From contig NZ_JAIZBG010000001.1 in NCBI RefSeq assembly GCF_022267325.1, positions 620,001 through 684,000 of the forward strand: DNA of 64,000 nucleotides, written 5' to 3'. Source of the DNA: Leptospira sanjuanensis. GTDB lineage: Bacteria; Spirochaetota; Leptospiria; Leptospirales; Leptospiraceae. Positions 19,301 through 27,512 of the stretch are shown piece after piece. Within the stretch, counting starts at the first letter, position 1. Each line of letters begins with the position of its first letter. The notes beneath the pieces were generated by a model. It was not told the origin of the DNA, did not search any database, and saw only the letters and a list, made by a program, of their open reading frames with translations. The translations under genes were made by a program, and so were the position numbers.

Positions 19301-21451
19301 GGACTTCCCGCTTCTTTCGTAGGGGCGCTTGTCGGCGGTGGAAGCATGAAGGACGCGGTGAAAGCGTTTGAGAAAGCTACGATCAACAGCGCGATCTCCA
19401 AAGCGACCGGACTTCCTGAATGGCTGATTTCAGGCCAGATGGACAAGATGAACAAGCCTAAGGAACAATGGTATCAAAGCCAAACGTTTCAGATGGTGAC
19501 GACGGTCGCAGCGGTTGCAGCCGCTCCGTTTACCGGAGGAGCAAGTCTTGCCATCGCTATGGCGGTGAACGCGGGGCTTGGGGCGGCGACCGGAGCGGCC
19601 AGCGGAGGACTGAAAGGCGCATTAGTCGGAGCTGTCGGTGGAGCGGCAGGAGCAGCGGTCCGAAGCTTTACAGGAGGAGCTGTGACGGTCGGTCTTAGCT
19701 ACTCGGCAGAGAATGGATTCGGAGCTTCGGTCGGAGTGGGATACGGCCCTGCGACTGTGAGTGTAGGAATCTCGGAACGAGGCGGAACGACGGTAGACTT
19801 AGGCTTAACCAAAGGCGGGTTTAACGCAGGACTCAGCTACAACAGCAAGACAGGAAGTACGAGTGTCAACGCTGGATTTACTTCCAAGAGCGGAACGGGA
19901 TTGGCGCTCAGCTACAACGAAGGAGACGGATTCGGGGCGAGCTTAAGCAAAAGCTTCAGCAATGGAGTCAACGCAGGACTGAGCTGGAGTGAAAAAGCAG
20001 GAGTCGGAGGAAGCATCGGATACGAAGCACCGGGAGACAAAGACAAACCGAAAGATTCACTTGCTAACAAAATGCAAGGAGCCGGTGGAAGTTTAAGCTG
20101 GAATCAAAGAGACGGAGTATCGGCGTCGGTTACTGCATCCGGTGGAGTGACCGCAGGAAGCTGGAGTCAATCCGGAGGCTTTCAAGCAAACACGAACTTT
20201 CTAAATGACAAATGGAAGGCCGACTTTGTTTCCGGAAAGGCAAAAGAAGACGCAGATGCGCAGGCTGCTTCCAGAGGGGCTCAAAACAAAAACAACGCGG
20301 AATCTGGAGCCGCAGCTATCGCCGGTGCAGGAGTGGCGACTCAGAAACGAGAGGATGGAATCCTGGATCACATCTTGAACAAAGCGAGTGACGCGTTAGA
20401 AGGTGGATTGAATTGGGTTGGAAACAAGATTGACGGAGCGATCGACAGCATTGCCGGAGCGGCATCGAGTGCTTGGAATGGGGTCAAGGATGCGTTTGGT
20501 CCGGACAAGGTTGTGATGATGCCGATTGGAGCTGGTGGCGGGAATTTGAGCATGAAACCCCTGCACCATGAGAACGTAGGAGATGGCGCAGCATATGGAG
20601 CGTCAGGAAATGAAAGTGCATCAGATCGACACTTGAGAATTGGTGAAGATGCAATATCCAGTTACTTAGACAAACAAAGAAGTGAGAATCCGTATTTGAG
20701 GAAGGGCGTAATTGACGGAGTCAAATTCAATGAAGTTGATGTAAGCATGAATTCAAAGTATCATAAAAAGCTGATTAACATGGAGATAGAAGCAGGTGTT
20801 AGTGGCGGTAATTTGATCTTGAATAAAGAAACTGGAAAATTGTATTACAGAACAGAAGCAAAAGGAGCTGATAGTAAATTGATTCCAACGAATCCAAATG
20901 AAAGAGTGAAGTCTCCTTGGACTAAGGTTGAAATGCATACGGATAACCTCAACGGAATCATGTCCGGTGATTATCACGCTGCGAGGGGATCAGCTCAATC
21001 GGTTTGGGGTCCGGATGGCGGAACATTTAATATCTTGAAAGTGTCGAAAATGGACTTAGGCGGTAATGAAATTAAAACGCGAACTGTGATTAACGGAAAA
21101 GAAATTATCGAATATCACAGACATGTAATGAATGAAATGCCGGATGTGGCTTACAATGCTTTCAAAAACAAAACTCCATTGCCGTATGGAACTCCGATCG
21201 CATACACTGGGATTACTGGGAATATGGCAGTGTCGATCGACAATGACAAGAATAGTCCGAGATACGGAATGTTGTCTGCACCGGCATACCATAAGCACAC
21301 AAAAGTCGATAACGCTGAAACACATACCGGTTTTATCAAAGGTGTGACGTTTGGTCCAGAAGTGAGACAATCCCAGGGATTACCTGCTTTTGACTATACA
21401 AGCTATTACAAGGGTAAAGTAATAGATTTATTAACTGGAGGGAAAAAATGA
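16205..21451 (+). CDS. Giant exported protein 1, C-terminal part with variable tip (frameshifted)
   Basis: This 1748-residue reading continues the giant protein. From the N terminus it has a long Gln/Asn/Ser-rich helical stalk with coiled-coil stretches; a hydrophobic Ala/Gly segment near 19,495-19,690; then glycine-rich beta repeats of the form LSYN-x-GxGFGAS (19,690-20,230); an Ala-rich linker; and the marker FGPDKVVMMP (20,496-20,525). After it comes a unique tip of about 308 residues with several His-rich patches (HHEN, YHRHV, YHKHTK) that I cannot assign. The same pre-tip region is repeated in the orphan cassette at 22,146. The candidate immunity gene overlaps the stop by 4 bp. Confidence 0.75.
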   Translation: MYWAQGYTNTGEYCGNAPLFCGYNKRWQVDNTYSLSVGESFNLQQIANNNAIRNSIFGSFNVDFAQSSQAGNAVSGSNSVLETKVYLGGTALDSSNWYSALGTNNQVQIQTKYKYIDSAMQANQNFWANLSSQFTNISTTFLSLVNPLKDWEARSAQYETEYEAKLVELEQTKQSTIQNYDQQIAQMKAARGNWVTDVYGFQIAGIEGSADNASSQFRSGQETWADTISIFQQAELNWYLAAKDSMSSAISGSNGEAQFQSNAIVLAGQLQNQITSSETNTTNLYNAANSLVDSYQYSAAGNLIQQALVNQQNQTTWNQQGANLSQSIADSFGRSEAYKTAELNASNRINALAQTIYGSGAYIVDNTEINSIANQASGYSQNQTFWQDEINGTNGGFNFNGRTNLSQTKITQFTEFRDDIALATTLQTEVVDEERDFLKQAGEYFEKSERFQELSEKAKSEGKFDESSYYMTAALREKNNALGFLKKKYHTLGDEITDSVSERGLNHTRESFLNYRDSLLNKNFQSSAQLTKQIQDGKNTVEGILSEGASYNQIQGMLQTAQSLNQQGSESREKIEKLLEESQELANRDISGGLLDGLQEMIAAIQGNLPQTISSNAVTQAILAQEKELAEKQEKADELLSHMNSLVTNNNDLAALQTLLQGGGQAMNLAANSAVSKYLDDYSKKLQKDNEERSANLQKTLLDALQNGESYKYLRDSGYEFRVDGDGISAYRQIYSGEIVIDGNAMTKGSYSPELEYQYIRIQTKFNPGNLSVDMLDPNGSFNAQAVANLKAYIDDLQKNVETMFAQFSDKTQEVKGEYTQNQEIQTEQEKQYAENRDSILSMFQGLEPNFKQTFQPTMTGLKDYHQEASKYSFEEGTISARGNVFQRLSGEMFGGILTGNGAYTGSRELKGTVNIKGIPVEISYGSQDLIVVSGFQIENLGYNFKLKGTGTKYAGQELSNVNNKYSQYQEDIEARIAAKAKANDAEKESKGFIFTILNGMNGGSGSMGQRFTQAVRSEAQSRITGAVAEATGLPASFVGALVGGGSMKDAVKAFEKATINSAISKATGLPEWLISGQMDKMNKPKEQWYQSQTFQMVTTVAAVAAAPFTGGASLAIAMAVNAGLGAATGAASGGLKGALVGAVGGAAGAAVRSFTGGAVTVGLSYSAENGFGASVGVGYGPATVSVGISERGGTTVDLGLTKGGFNAGLSYNSKTGSTSVNAGFTSKSGTGLALSYNEGDGFGASLSKSFSNGVNAGLSWSEKAGVGGSIGYEAPGDKDKPKDSLANKMQGAGGSLSWNQRDGVSASVTASGGVTAGSWSQSGGFQANTNFLNDKWKADFVSGKAKEDADAQAASRGAQNKNNAESGAAAIAGAGVATQKREDGILDHILNKASDALEGGLNWVGNKIDGAIDSIAGAASSAWNGVKDAFGPDKVVMMPIGAGGGNLSMKPLHHENVGDGAAYGASGNESASDRHLRIGEDAISSYLDKQRSENPYLRKGVIDGVKFNEVDVSMNSKYHKKLINMEIEAGVSGGNLILNKETGKLYYRTEAKGADSKLIPTNPNERVKSPWTKVEMHTDNLNGIMSGDYHAARGSAQSVWGPDGGTFNILKVSKMDLGGNEIKTRTVINGKEIIEYHRHVMNEMPDVAYNAFKNKTPLPYGTPIAYTGITGNMAVSIDNDKNSPRYGMLSAPAYHKHTKVDNAETHTGFIKGVTFGPEVRQSQGLPAFDYTSYYKGKVIDLLTGGKK
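19730..20233 (+). repeat. Pre-tip segment duplicated at 22,146-22,649
   Basis: About 504 bp collinear without indels and nearly identical to 22,146-22,649 (constant offset of 2416). It encodes the glycine-rich beta repeats preceding the variable tip. Similarity ends abruptly at both sides and resumes only partially up to FGPDKVVMMP. Confidence 0.92.
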
Positions 21452-21975
21452 AAACGAGTTTGATTTTAATTATATGTTTGGCGGGGGCTATGGGAGTTTT
21501 TGCAGAAAAAAGTCTGAAAGAAAAAGCATACGAGTATTACAGTTCCATCAGTCCTGACTTTAAAAAGTATGAAGCAAAATTAGAGCCTGAGAAGTTTGAT
21601 AACTTAGGAATGAAGGAAATGACAGATGAAGGAATGCAATATCTTATTGTGTTTCCAAATTTGCAAACATTGAATTTAGAAGATTCTAAAGTTACAGATG
21701 AAGGATTGAAACAGATTTCTGCACTACCAAAGTTGGATGATTTAACTTTGGGACGAACTAAAATTACGAACAAAGGAATTGAATACATTTCTAAAAGTAC
21801 ATCAATAAAAACCCTTTACTTATATGAAATTGAAGCGATCGATGATGGATGCATTCCTCATTTGTTGAAAATGAAACAACTGAAAACGTTAGAGCTGTCC
21901 GGTACGCATTTTTCCGCACAAGGACTGAAAAAACTGAGAAAAGGATTAAAGGCCAATGTGTCGACCAGTGAGTGA
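21448..21975 (+). CDS. Exported leucine-rich-repeat protein, candidate immunity protein
   Basis: A 175-residue protein with a cleavable signal peptide (MKTSLILIICLAGAMGVFA). The rest consists of leucine-rich repeats of the L-x-x-L-x-L-x-x-T/S-x-I/V-T-x-x-G type (LQTLNLEDSKVTDEGL, LDDLTLGRTKITNKGI, IKTLYLYEIEAIDDG, LKTLELSGTHFSAQGL). The ATG overlaps the stop of the giant gene by 4 bp, so it is translationally coupled to the toxin-like tip. In polymorphic toxin loci this is the position of the immunity gene. Periplasmic location is implied. Confidence 0.75.
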   Translation: MKTSLILIICLAGAMGVFAEKSLKEKAYEYYSSISPDFKKYEAKLEPEKFDNLGMKEMTDEGMQYLIVFPNLQTLNLEDSKVTDEGLKQISALPKLDDLTLGRTKITNKGIEYISKSTSIKTLYLYEIEAIDDGCIPHLLKMKQLKTLELSGTHFSAQGLKKLRKGLKANVSTSE

Positions 21976-23876
21976 TTTTGTTTTACAACTGCGAAAGCGA
22001 TCGTAGCGGAAATACTGCAATGCAATATGTTTTTAAACATTCTTACTTTGGAATATACGGAAAGACTGAAATGTTGCATTGCAGATTGAAGCGGAGAGCG
22101 CGGTTTCTCGGAGCGAAAGCGGAGAGAAATTCGCCAAGAGCATCCGTCGGAGTGGGATACGGCCCTGCGACTGTAAGTGTAGGAATCTCGGAACGAGGCG
22201 GAACGACGGTAGACTTAGGCTTAACCAAAGGCGGGTTTAACGCAGGACTCAGCTACAACAGCAAGACAGGAAGTACGAGTGTCAACGCTGGATTTACTTC
22301 CAAGAGCGGAACGGGATTGGCGCTCAGCTACAATGAAGGAGACGGATTCGGGGCGAGCTTAAGCAAAAGTTTCAGCAATGGAGTCAACGCAGGACTGAGT
22401 TGGAGTGAAAAAGCAGGAGTCGGAGGAAGCATCGGATACGAAGCGCCGGGAGACAAAGACAAACCGAAAGATTCACTTGCTAACAAAATGCAAGGAGCCG
22501 GTGGAAGTTTAAGCTGGAATCAAAGAGACGGAGTATCGGCGTCGGTTACTGCATCCGGTGGAGTGACCGCAGGAAGCTGGAGTCAATCCGGAGGCTTTCA
22601 AGCAAACACGAACTTTCTAAATGACAAATGGAAGGCCGACTTTGTTTCCAAACAAGGTGAGATTGAAGAACTTCAATCGCAAGGTTTGAGTAAGGAACAG
22701 GCGACAGCGATTCTGGATGCAGAAGCGAAAGCAGAATCGAAGGCCGCTCAAAACAAAAATAACGCTGAACAAGGTGCAGCGACGATTGCTGGTGCAGGGG
22801 TGAGAAGAGAGAATGAAAGCATCCTTGACCACGTTTTGAACTCAGCGAAAGGTGCGTTGGGTGATGCTTGGGATGGTGCTAAGAATGCTCTTGGTTTTGG
22901 CCCAGACAAGGTTGTGATGATGCCGGCAATGGGTGGATATGGGGCGACTGGAGACAACAGTTATGTTCAGACTCGAACAATTTCTGAATCCTATGGACCA
23001 AATGGGGACGCGCCTCGATATGGAATTGATGGTCCAGAAAATAAATCCATGCTAAGTACTGCTTCCGATTGGTTTAAAACGACTGTATTGGGTAACAAAC
23101 CGCAAGATTTTGATTCAGCGCTTACATTAATGCGAAGTGGTAGTGCAGATGCAAGACAGGCGGCTGGTGAATGGCTAAATGCAAACGTTGGTAAGATTTC
23201 CAAAGCTCAAGATGCTGAAATGCAAATACAATTGCATAATTTAGGAGGTTTGTCATTGTCAAAGTCACAATACGATGAACACATGAAAACTTTATACAAA
23301 GACGGTTTGAACTCCTTTGAAAATCAGAAATTGGGTAGAGAATCCTTCCATGTAACAGCGTATGAAAAGGAGACGTTAAGACAAACCTTTGGCTCCATGG
23401 TAGATGAAGTATCGGTGCATCAAAAACCAGGAGTATTATTAGGATTAGTGAATGATTTGAAAAATCGAATCATGGGTATACCCGGTGAGAATGCACTTCA
23501 AGTTGGCAATTCTATTTATGCTAATGGTTTAACAAAGGTTGATTATAAGCCGGCTAGCGAAATTAGATACGGTTTTGAAAAAAGGGCTCAAGTCTTGAGT
23601 CATGAGTATTTTCATGTGTATCAGGACCAGAATAGTAGTACTCATACTTTGAGAGGGATTAGCGATTGGGTCCATGCCGGTTTTGATCATAATACAACCT
23701 ATAACGGAACTTTGAGCACTGAAAATTATAAAACTTATGAAAAATTAGGAGTATCGGATTTATTAGGAAATCCCAACATGAAATATTACAATGAGGAACG
23801 AGTCTACAATGAGCAGAATGCAGATCAATTTTCAAATCAGTTTAAGGAAAATATTTTTAAAAAATATAGCCATTGA
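21972..23876 (+). CDS. Orphan C-terminal cassette with HExxH tip
   Basis: A 634-residue reading from GTG. The first 58 residues read through the leader element and look non-native, with no signal peptide. Residues about 59-226 duplicate the glycine-rich pre-tip of giant protein 1. An Ala-rich linker then leads to the same FGPDKVVMMP marker, followed by a new tip of about 320 residues. The tip contains RAQVLSHEYFHVYQDQ, an HExxH zinc-peptidase-like motif, with a later Glu-rich segment (YNEERVYNEQNADQFSNQF) that could supply a third ligand. Probably a displaced alternative toxin tip, expressed only after recombination or from a cryptic start. Confidence 0.75.
   Translation: MILFYNCESDRSGNTAMQYVFKHSYFGIYGKTEMLHCRLKRRARFLGAKAERNSPRASVGVGYGPATVSVGISERGGTTVDLGLTKGGFNAGLSYNSKTGSTSVNAGFTSKSGTGLALSYNEGDGFGASLSKSFSNGVNAGLSWSEKAGVGGSIGYEAPGDKDKPKDSLANKMQGAGGSLSWNQRDGVSASVTASGGVTAGSWSQSGGFQANTNFLNDKWKADFVSKQGEIEELQSQGLSKEQATAILDAEAKAESKAAQNKNNAEQGAATIAGAGVRRENESILDHVLNSAKGALGDAWDGAKNALGFGPDKVVMMPAMGGYGATGDNSYVQTRTISESYGPNGDAPRYGIDGPENKSMLSTASDWFKTTVLGNKPQDFDSALTLMRSGSADARQAAGEWLNANVGKISKAQDAEMQIQLHNLGGLSLSKSQYDEHMKTLYKDGLNSFENQKLGRESFHVTAYEKETLRQTFGSMVDEVSVHQKPGVLLGLVNDLKNRIMGIPGENALQVGNSIYANGLTKVDYKPASEIRYGFEKRAQVLSHEYFHVYQDQNSSTHTLRGISDWVHAGFDHNTTYNGTLSTENYKTYEKLGVSDLLGNPNMKYYNEERVYNEQNADQFSNQFKENIFKKYSH
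21986..22145 (+). repeat. Cassette leader element, copy 1
   Basis: This stretch precedes the orphan cassette and shares ordered blocks with 61,838-61,992: CAACTGC-GAAAG, AGCGATCG-AGCG-AAAT, an inverted repeat, then GATTGAAGCGGAGAGCGCG and TTTC-CG-AGCGAA. The inverted repeat here is CTGCAATGCAA (22,015-22,025) and TTGCATTGCAG (22,074-22,084), perfect 11-bp arms around a 48-base AT-rich loop. The cassettes downstream of the two leaders encode unrelated pre-tip regions, so the similarity belongs to the leader itself. Confidence 0.75.
22146..22649 (+). repeat. Duplicate of the pre-tip segment of giant protein 1
   Basis: Collinear with 19,730-20,233 and differing at only a few third-codon positions (for example GTG to GTA near 22,170). 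The duplicate starts directly after the cassette leader and ends at GACTTTGTTTCC, after which the two sequences diverge. Confidence 0.92.
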
Positions 23877-23892
23877 ATAAGGTGTAATAGAT

Positions 23893-24342
23893 ATGAAACG
23901 ATTAAAGCTTTCGATTCTTATTTTTTGCCTTTTAAATTTGTCGTGCTTCTTTGGTATTTCGGATGGAAATTATGCACCGGAAATCGATTTAACATTAGAA
24001 TATCAGGGTAAAGATTTGATCTTTCATTTTCATCCATCAAAAGGGAAAGAGACAGGTATTGATGGAATAATTCTTTATGGGGATGAAAAAACTTATTGGG
24101 AGATTTTTCTTTCGTTGAATCGATATACAGGCTATAATATAAAATATGGAGAATTGCATCCTAATGATTATCAACATAAAACTCACATTGGACCTTTAGC
24201 ATTAATCAATGGAAAAAAATACAAAATGTATGTTAATCAAAAAGGAAATATGAATTCTGATTGTTTTCGATTTTATTACGATCCTGAAAATAAATATGGA
24301 AAAAAAGATTTCGTAGAAAAATGCGAGTCTCTAAATCCGTGA
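23893..24342 (+). CDS. Small lipoprotein, candidate immunity protein for the HExxH tip
   Basis: A 149-residue predicted lipoprotein with lipobox LNLSC (Cys 18). The mature part is beta-rich and polar with no recognised domain (DLTLEYQGKDLIFHFHPSKG, then SDCFRFYYDPENKYG). It starts 16 bp after the orphan cassette stop. Position and size suggest the cognate immunity protein. Its base composition is clearly more AT-rich than the core genes. Confidence 0.65.
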   Translation: MKRLKLSILIFCLLNLSCFFGISDGNYAPEIDLTLEYQGKDLIFHFHPSKGKETGIDGIILYGDEKTYWEIFLSLNRYTGYNIKYGELHPNDYQHKTHIGPLALINGKKYKMYVNQKGNMNSDCFRFYYDPENKYGKKDFVEKCESLNP

Positions 24343-24578
24343 AACTATATTGAGCCTCGCAAAAACTAACCTTGCGGATATTTTTCTAATATAACGAAAC
24401 TCTGATTTGATATTGACTTAGTTTTAATCTCAAATCGGGGTTTTGGATTCTGAAATCGCATTCCAAAAGTCGAATTTCACGATCTTTGAATCAATTTTCG
24501 GAAACGAAAGAAAAGTCAGGACGTGAGCCAGCGAACTCGTTTTCAAGACGAGTTTTCAAAACGCTCACAACGGAAACG

Positions 24579-25112
24579 TTAGGCAACGTTTTCGTAATGA
24601 TAAGTATGGTAAAGCCCGCCGAGAACGGGAGTGGAAATGAGTTTTCCTTTTCCGTCTTTCGGCGGTTTTAAAATCGGAGAAGGAACCGGTGAATCCTTGT
24701 TCAACGCAAGATGTGTGCGATGATGATTGTAAAAGTGGATAAACTCTTCCAATTTCTTTTCCAAATGATATTGATTGATCGGAATAAAGAAATTCAAGAA
24801 CTCATTTCTACAAGTCTTTACCCAACGTTCTGCATAGCAGTTTTGCCAAGGAGATCGAATCGAAGTCTTTTTGTGTTTGATACCGATCCGTTCTAAATAA
24901 TCGGAAAATTTCTTTCCAAACAGAGAATCGTTGTCAGACAAGAAATATTGAATCCTCTTCCCCGATCTTGTTTGTTTTCGAATCGCACACTTCAAGACTC
25001 GTTTCATCCAATTTGTAGTCGGCTTTGTATGAATATCAAAGTGAAGGATTTCTCTTGTTCCAACATGTAAAAAGAAAACGACACGAAAGATCTCTTTAAA
25101 ATTGGCTGTCAT
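24579..25112 (-). pseudogene. Truncated DDE transposase (integrase core, IS481-like)
   Basis: The 177 visible residues correspond to the C-terminal part of an rve/DDE integrase-core transposase: [12 protein letters not shown] (second Asp), [24 protein letters not shown] (catalytic Glu region) and [21 protein letters not shown]. The N-terminal HTH and the segment with the first catalytic Asp are missing, so the element cannot be autonomous. The 5' end abuts the beginning of the glycine-rich tip at 25,102. A hairpin AACTCGTCTTGAAAACGAGTT-like sequence just past its 3' end may mark an IS terminus. It seems to have replaced the start of a third cassette. Confidence 0.8.
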
Positions 25113-25605
25113 AGGGACAAAAGAAAATAATCAAGTAGCTAAGGTTTCCAATGATTCTAAAAGCCCGGGACACGTAGCTATCAAACCTGGTGAAATCGGT
25201 TATTCAATTTTGAATTTTTCTGCCGTCTTGGGTGTTGGCCCGAATTTGACTAAAACGGAAATAACAGATCATACTGGTAGAACCACTGTTTCTTGGGACG
25301 CCGGAATTTCTTTTGGCTTAGGTGGTGGTATTTCATATTCTGAGGGTAAGGTAGATGGACTAGCACAAAATATTAAATCGAAAGATTTTTCGTTCGATTT
25401 AGGAATGAATGTTGGTTTAGGCGTAGCTTCGGTAGATTTTAATTTTTATAATCGTTCTAAGGTTTCTGCATCTTTAGGGGGGGCAAAAGCGCTTCCTACT
25501 ATACCTGGTAAGATAGGAGTAACAGTAACTCCAGGATCAGGCCAAGGATATCCACAATGGACAATAAGTAAATGGGACAAGAAAATTCAGAATGAAAATG
25601 AATAA
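25102..25605 (+). pseudogene. Remnant of a third cassette, glycine-rich tip
   Basis: The frame is open from inside the transposase remnant. After about 10 residues of IS-derived sequence it encodes a glycine-rich beta-repetitive domain (FSAVLGVGPNLTKTEI, then WDAGISFGLGGGISYSEG and LGMNVGLGVASVDFNF). It ends GYPQWTISKWDKKIQNENE. No leader, pre-tip region or native start is present, so I read it as the surviving 3' end of a displaced tip. The next gene overlaps its end by 14 bp, as immunity genes often do. The toxic function, if any, is not recognisable. Confidence 0.6.
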
Positions 25606-26386
25606 AAAATACATTCAATATTTTGCATTTTTAATTATCATAGTAGCAGGGCATTACTCTCTTTTTAATTGTTCAAAGGTAATATTACCTAAGAATTCTA
25701 AAGTGATTTCCTATGTAATTTGGGACAAAGAGACGCCAGAATTGTTTGATCTTACGTTAGATTACTCTTTTCAGAAAAACTTATCCGTATCTAACATTAC
25801 ATTGTATGAAATTGAAAAAGGAAACTCTCCTAATTTTGAAAAATCACTTACGGAATTTTCTGAATGTGCGTTTGGGCTTATCCCAAGGAATAGAGGAGAT
25901 TTTTCATTAAACGATGCTCCGTTGGTTGTTATGTTAGTCGAAAATCCAATTGATCATTCTCGTTATACTTTTTTGATCGGTTTACAAAATTTAGAATCAA
26001 AAGTCGTGTTCATACGCAGAACTAAAATACATTCAAAAGGAGTGAATTATGTTGAATATGAAAACGAGGGGTGTTATCAAGATAAAAATGGATATCAAGG
26101 ATATATCCAACTAATTCAAGGAGACAAGGCTCTAAAACGGAATATATCGCTATTCGAAATCTTTAAAGAATATCAAGATCTCGAAAACATTCATTCAGAC
26201 AAATACCCGGACCTTCATTGGCGTTTATTATTTATTAGTTTTGCATTTTTCGGTGGTGTCGGTTCAATGCTAATTCTTTTAATGTTACCTGATCGTACTA
26301 GAAATATCCCAAGAAAAAAGAAATTAATTATCGCCATAGCATATGGAACATTTTGTTTAATTATATCAGCATCGCTCTTATTATAG
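25592..26386 (+). CDS. Membrane-anchored lipoprotein, candidate immunity protein
   Basis: A 264-residue protein. The N terminus has a hydrophobic signal with a possible lipobox (SLFNC, Cys 27). A polar exported domain follows, and two membrane helices lie at the C terminus (residues about 208-228 and 243-262: LLFISFAFFGGVGSMLILLML, then LIIAIAYGTFCLIISASLLL). The start overlaps the third tip remnant. An integral membrane immunity protein would fit a toxin that acts at the inner membrane or periplasm, but this is only positional inference. AT-rich. Confidence 0.6.
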   Translation: MKMNKKYIQYFAFLIIIVAGHYSLFNCSKVILPKNSKVISYVIWDKETPELFDLTLDYSFQKNLSVSNITLYEIEKGNSPNFEKSLTEFSECAFGLIPRNRGDFSLNDAPLVVMLVENPIDHSRYTFLIGLQNLESKVVFIRRTKIHSKGVNYVEYENEGCYQDKNGYQGYIQLIQGDKALKRNISLFEIFKEYQDLENIHSDKYPDLHWRLLFISFAFFGGVGSMLILLMLPDRTRNIPRKKKLIIAIAYGTFCLIISASLLL

Positions 26387-26504
26387 TATGTGAGGAGCAC
26401 ATTCCAAGTGAAAAATAGGCATCCGGTTCACTATAGTTAACCGACATGAAACTTTTAAGACACTTTCTTTTAAGTGGGGTAACTACATTTAGGACGTTCG
26501 CTTA

Positions 26505-27512
26505 TTAAGTCGCAGTCTGTTCAGTATTCGCCTGTTCCGACAATTTACTCAATGCAAGAATCATCATATTCACAAGGACAGCTGCAAAAAAATTAAAGAA
26601 TTGAGATAGATGATCGATTCTTGTAAAGGCATATTTAAAAATAAGAAAAAGTGGAACAAGGGAAATTAAGATATAATAAGAGACTTCAGGTTTTCTAAAT
26701 AAAAGAAATAGAAAAAAGGGAATTATACATAAAAGTAGTAATCCCCAAGAAAACGTATCCGCCCCTATCGTCATGCTATAACTATTACCCATTGAAAATT
26801 CGAGAATTGAAATTAAATTATTTATTATATTAAAATCTCGATAAATAAGAAATCGAAAAAGAAATAAATTTAGAAGCAGGAATAGAGCAAAAATCATTAT
26901 TTTTTTCCATTGCTTTTTCAAGAGGCTTGATATAAATAAAGGAAAAAAATAGCCGAACATTGCCACGAAATAACTTCCTATAAAATATCCAAGGACTCCG
27001 ATAAACAAGGCTGACAAAATAAAAAAATACTTTTCATCTTTGAATACAAATTTGTCGAGAATTAATAGATTACTCACCAAAAGAAAGGGGATGAACCTTA
27101 TTTCGCTTGCATTCACTATCCAAGTGCATAACAAAATTTGCATCAAAGCGATCAATAAATTAGGTTTATTGATCCTTAACAGAACAATACTGAAAGAAGA
27201 AAGGATAAAAAAGAAAAGAAAGCTGTTCCAAAATAAAGTTGAGATCATTATGTTAGAACCGATTGGCAAGGGGACAACTAAGAACCCTAATGGGCCATAG
27301 GAGAAAAATATCTGCGTTCGTGCATACTCTAAATTTGCGAAATATTTATTTATTGCAATTACATAAGATTCATCCAATCCGGACTGTATTGGAGCGCCGA
27401 TTCGATGTATTGAGAACAAATAAATAATGACAGACAACAGAAAGATCAACGTATATCGAATCTTTTTTTTAAGATCGTGTCGTTCTATAATTTTTTGCAT
27501 ATTTGTTCCCAT
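26505..27512 (-). CDS. Polytopic membrane protein (N-terminal-half-like of a split protein)
   Basis: A 335-residue protein with about nine or ten membrane helices and little else. An early periplasmic loop reads APIQSGLDESYVIAINKYFA and is followed by IFFSYGPLGFL. I recall this combination from the N-terminal half of large membrane proteins of unknown function, related in layout to GT-C glycosyltransferases. It overlaps the upstream gene by 28 bp. The region is markedly AT-rich, suggesting horizontal origin. No catalytic residues can be assigned with confidence. Confidence 0.65.
   Translation of the reverse strand: MGTNMQKIIERHDLKKKIRYTLIFLLSVIIYLFSIHRIGAPIQSGLDESYVIAINKYFANLEYARTQIFFSYGPLGFLVVPLPIGSNIMISTLFWNSFLFFFILSSFSIVLLRINKPNLLIALMQILLCTWIVNASEIRFIPFLLVSNLLILDKFVFKDEKYFFILSALFIGVLGYFIGSYFVAMFGYFFPLFISSLLKKQWKKIMIFALFLLLNLFLFRFLIYRDFNIINNLISILEFSMGNSYSMTIGADTFSWGLLLLCIIPFFLFLLFRKPEVSYYILISLVPLFLIFKYAFTRIDHLSQFFNFFAAVLVNMMILALSKLSEQANTEQTAT

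Noticed and set aside
24543..24586. An integron attC site (imperfect hairpin followed by GTTAGGC)
   Set aside because: GTTAGGC is the reverse complement of the transposase stop region, no matching left-end GCCTAAC was found, and no integron integrase is visible in the window.
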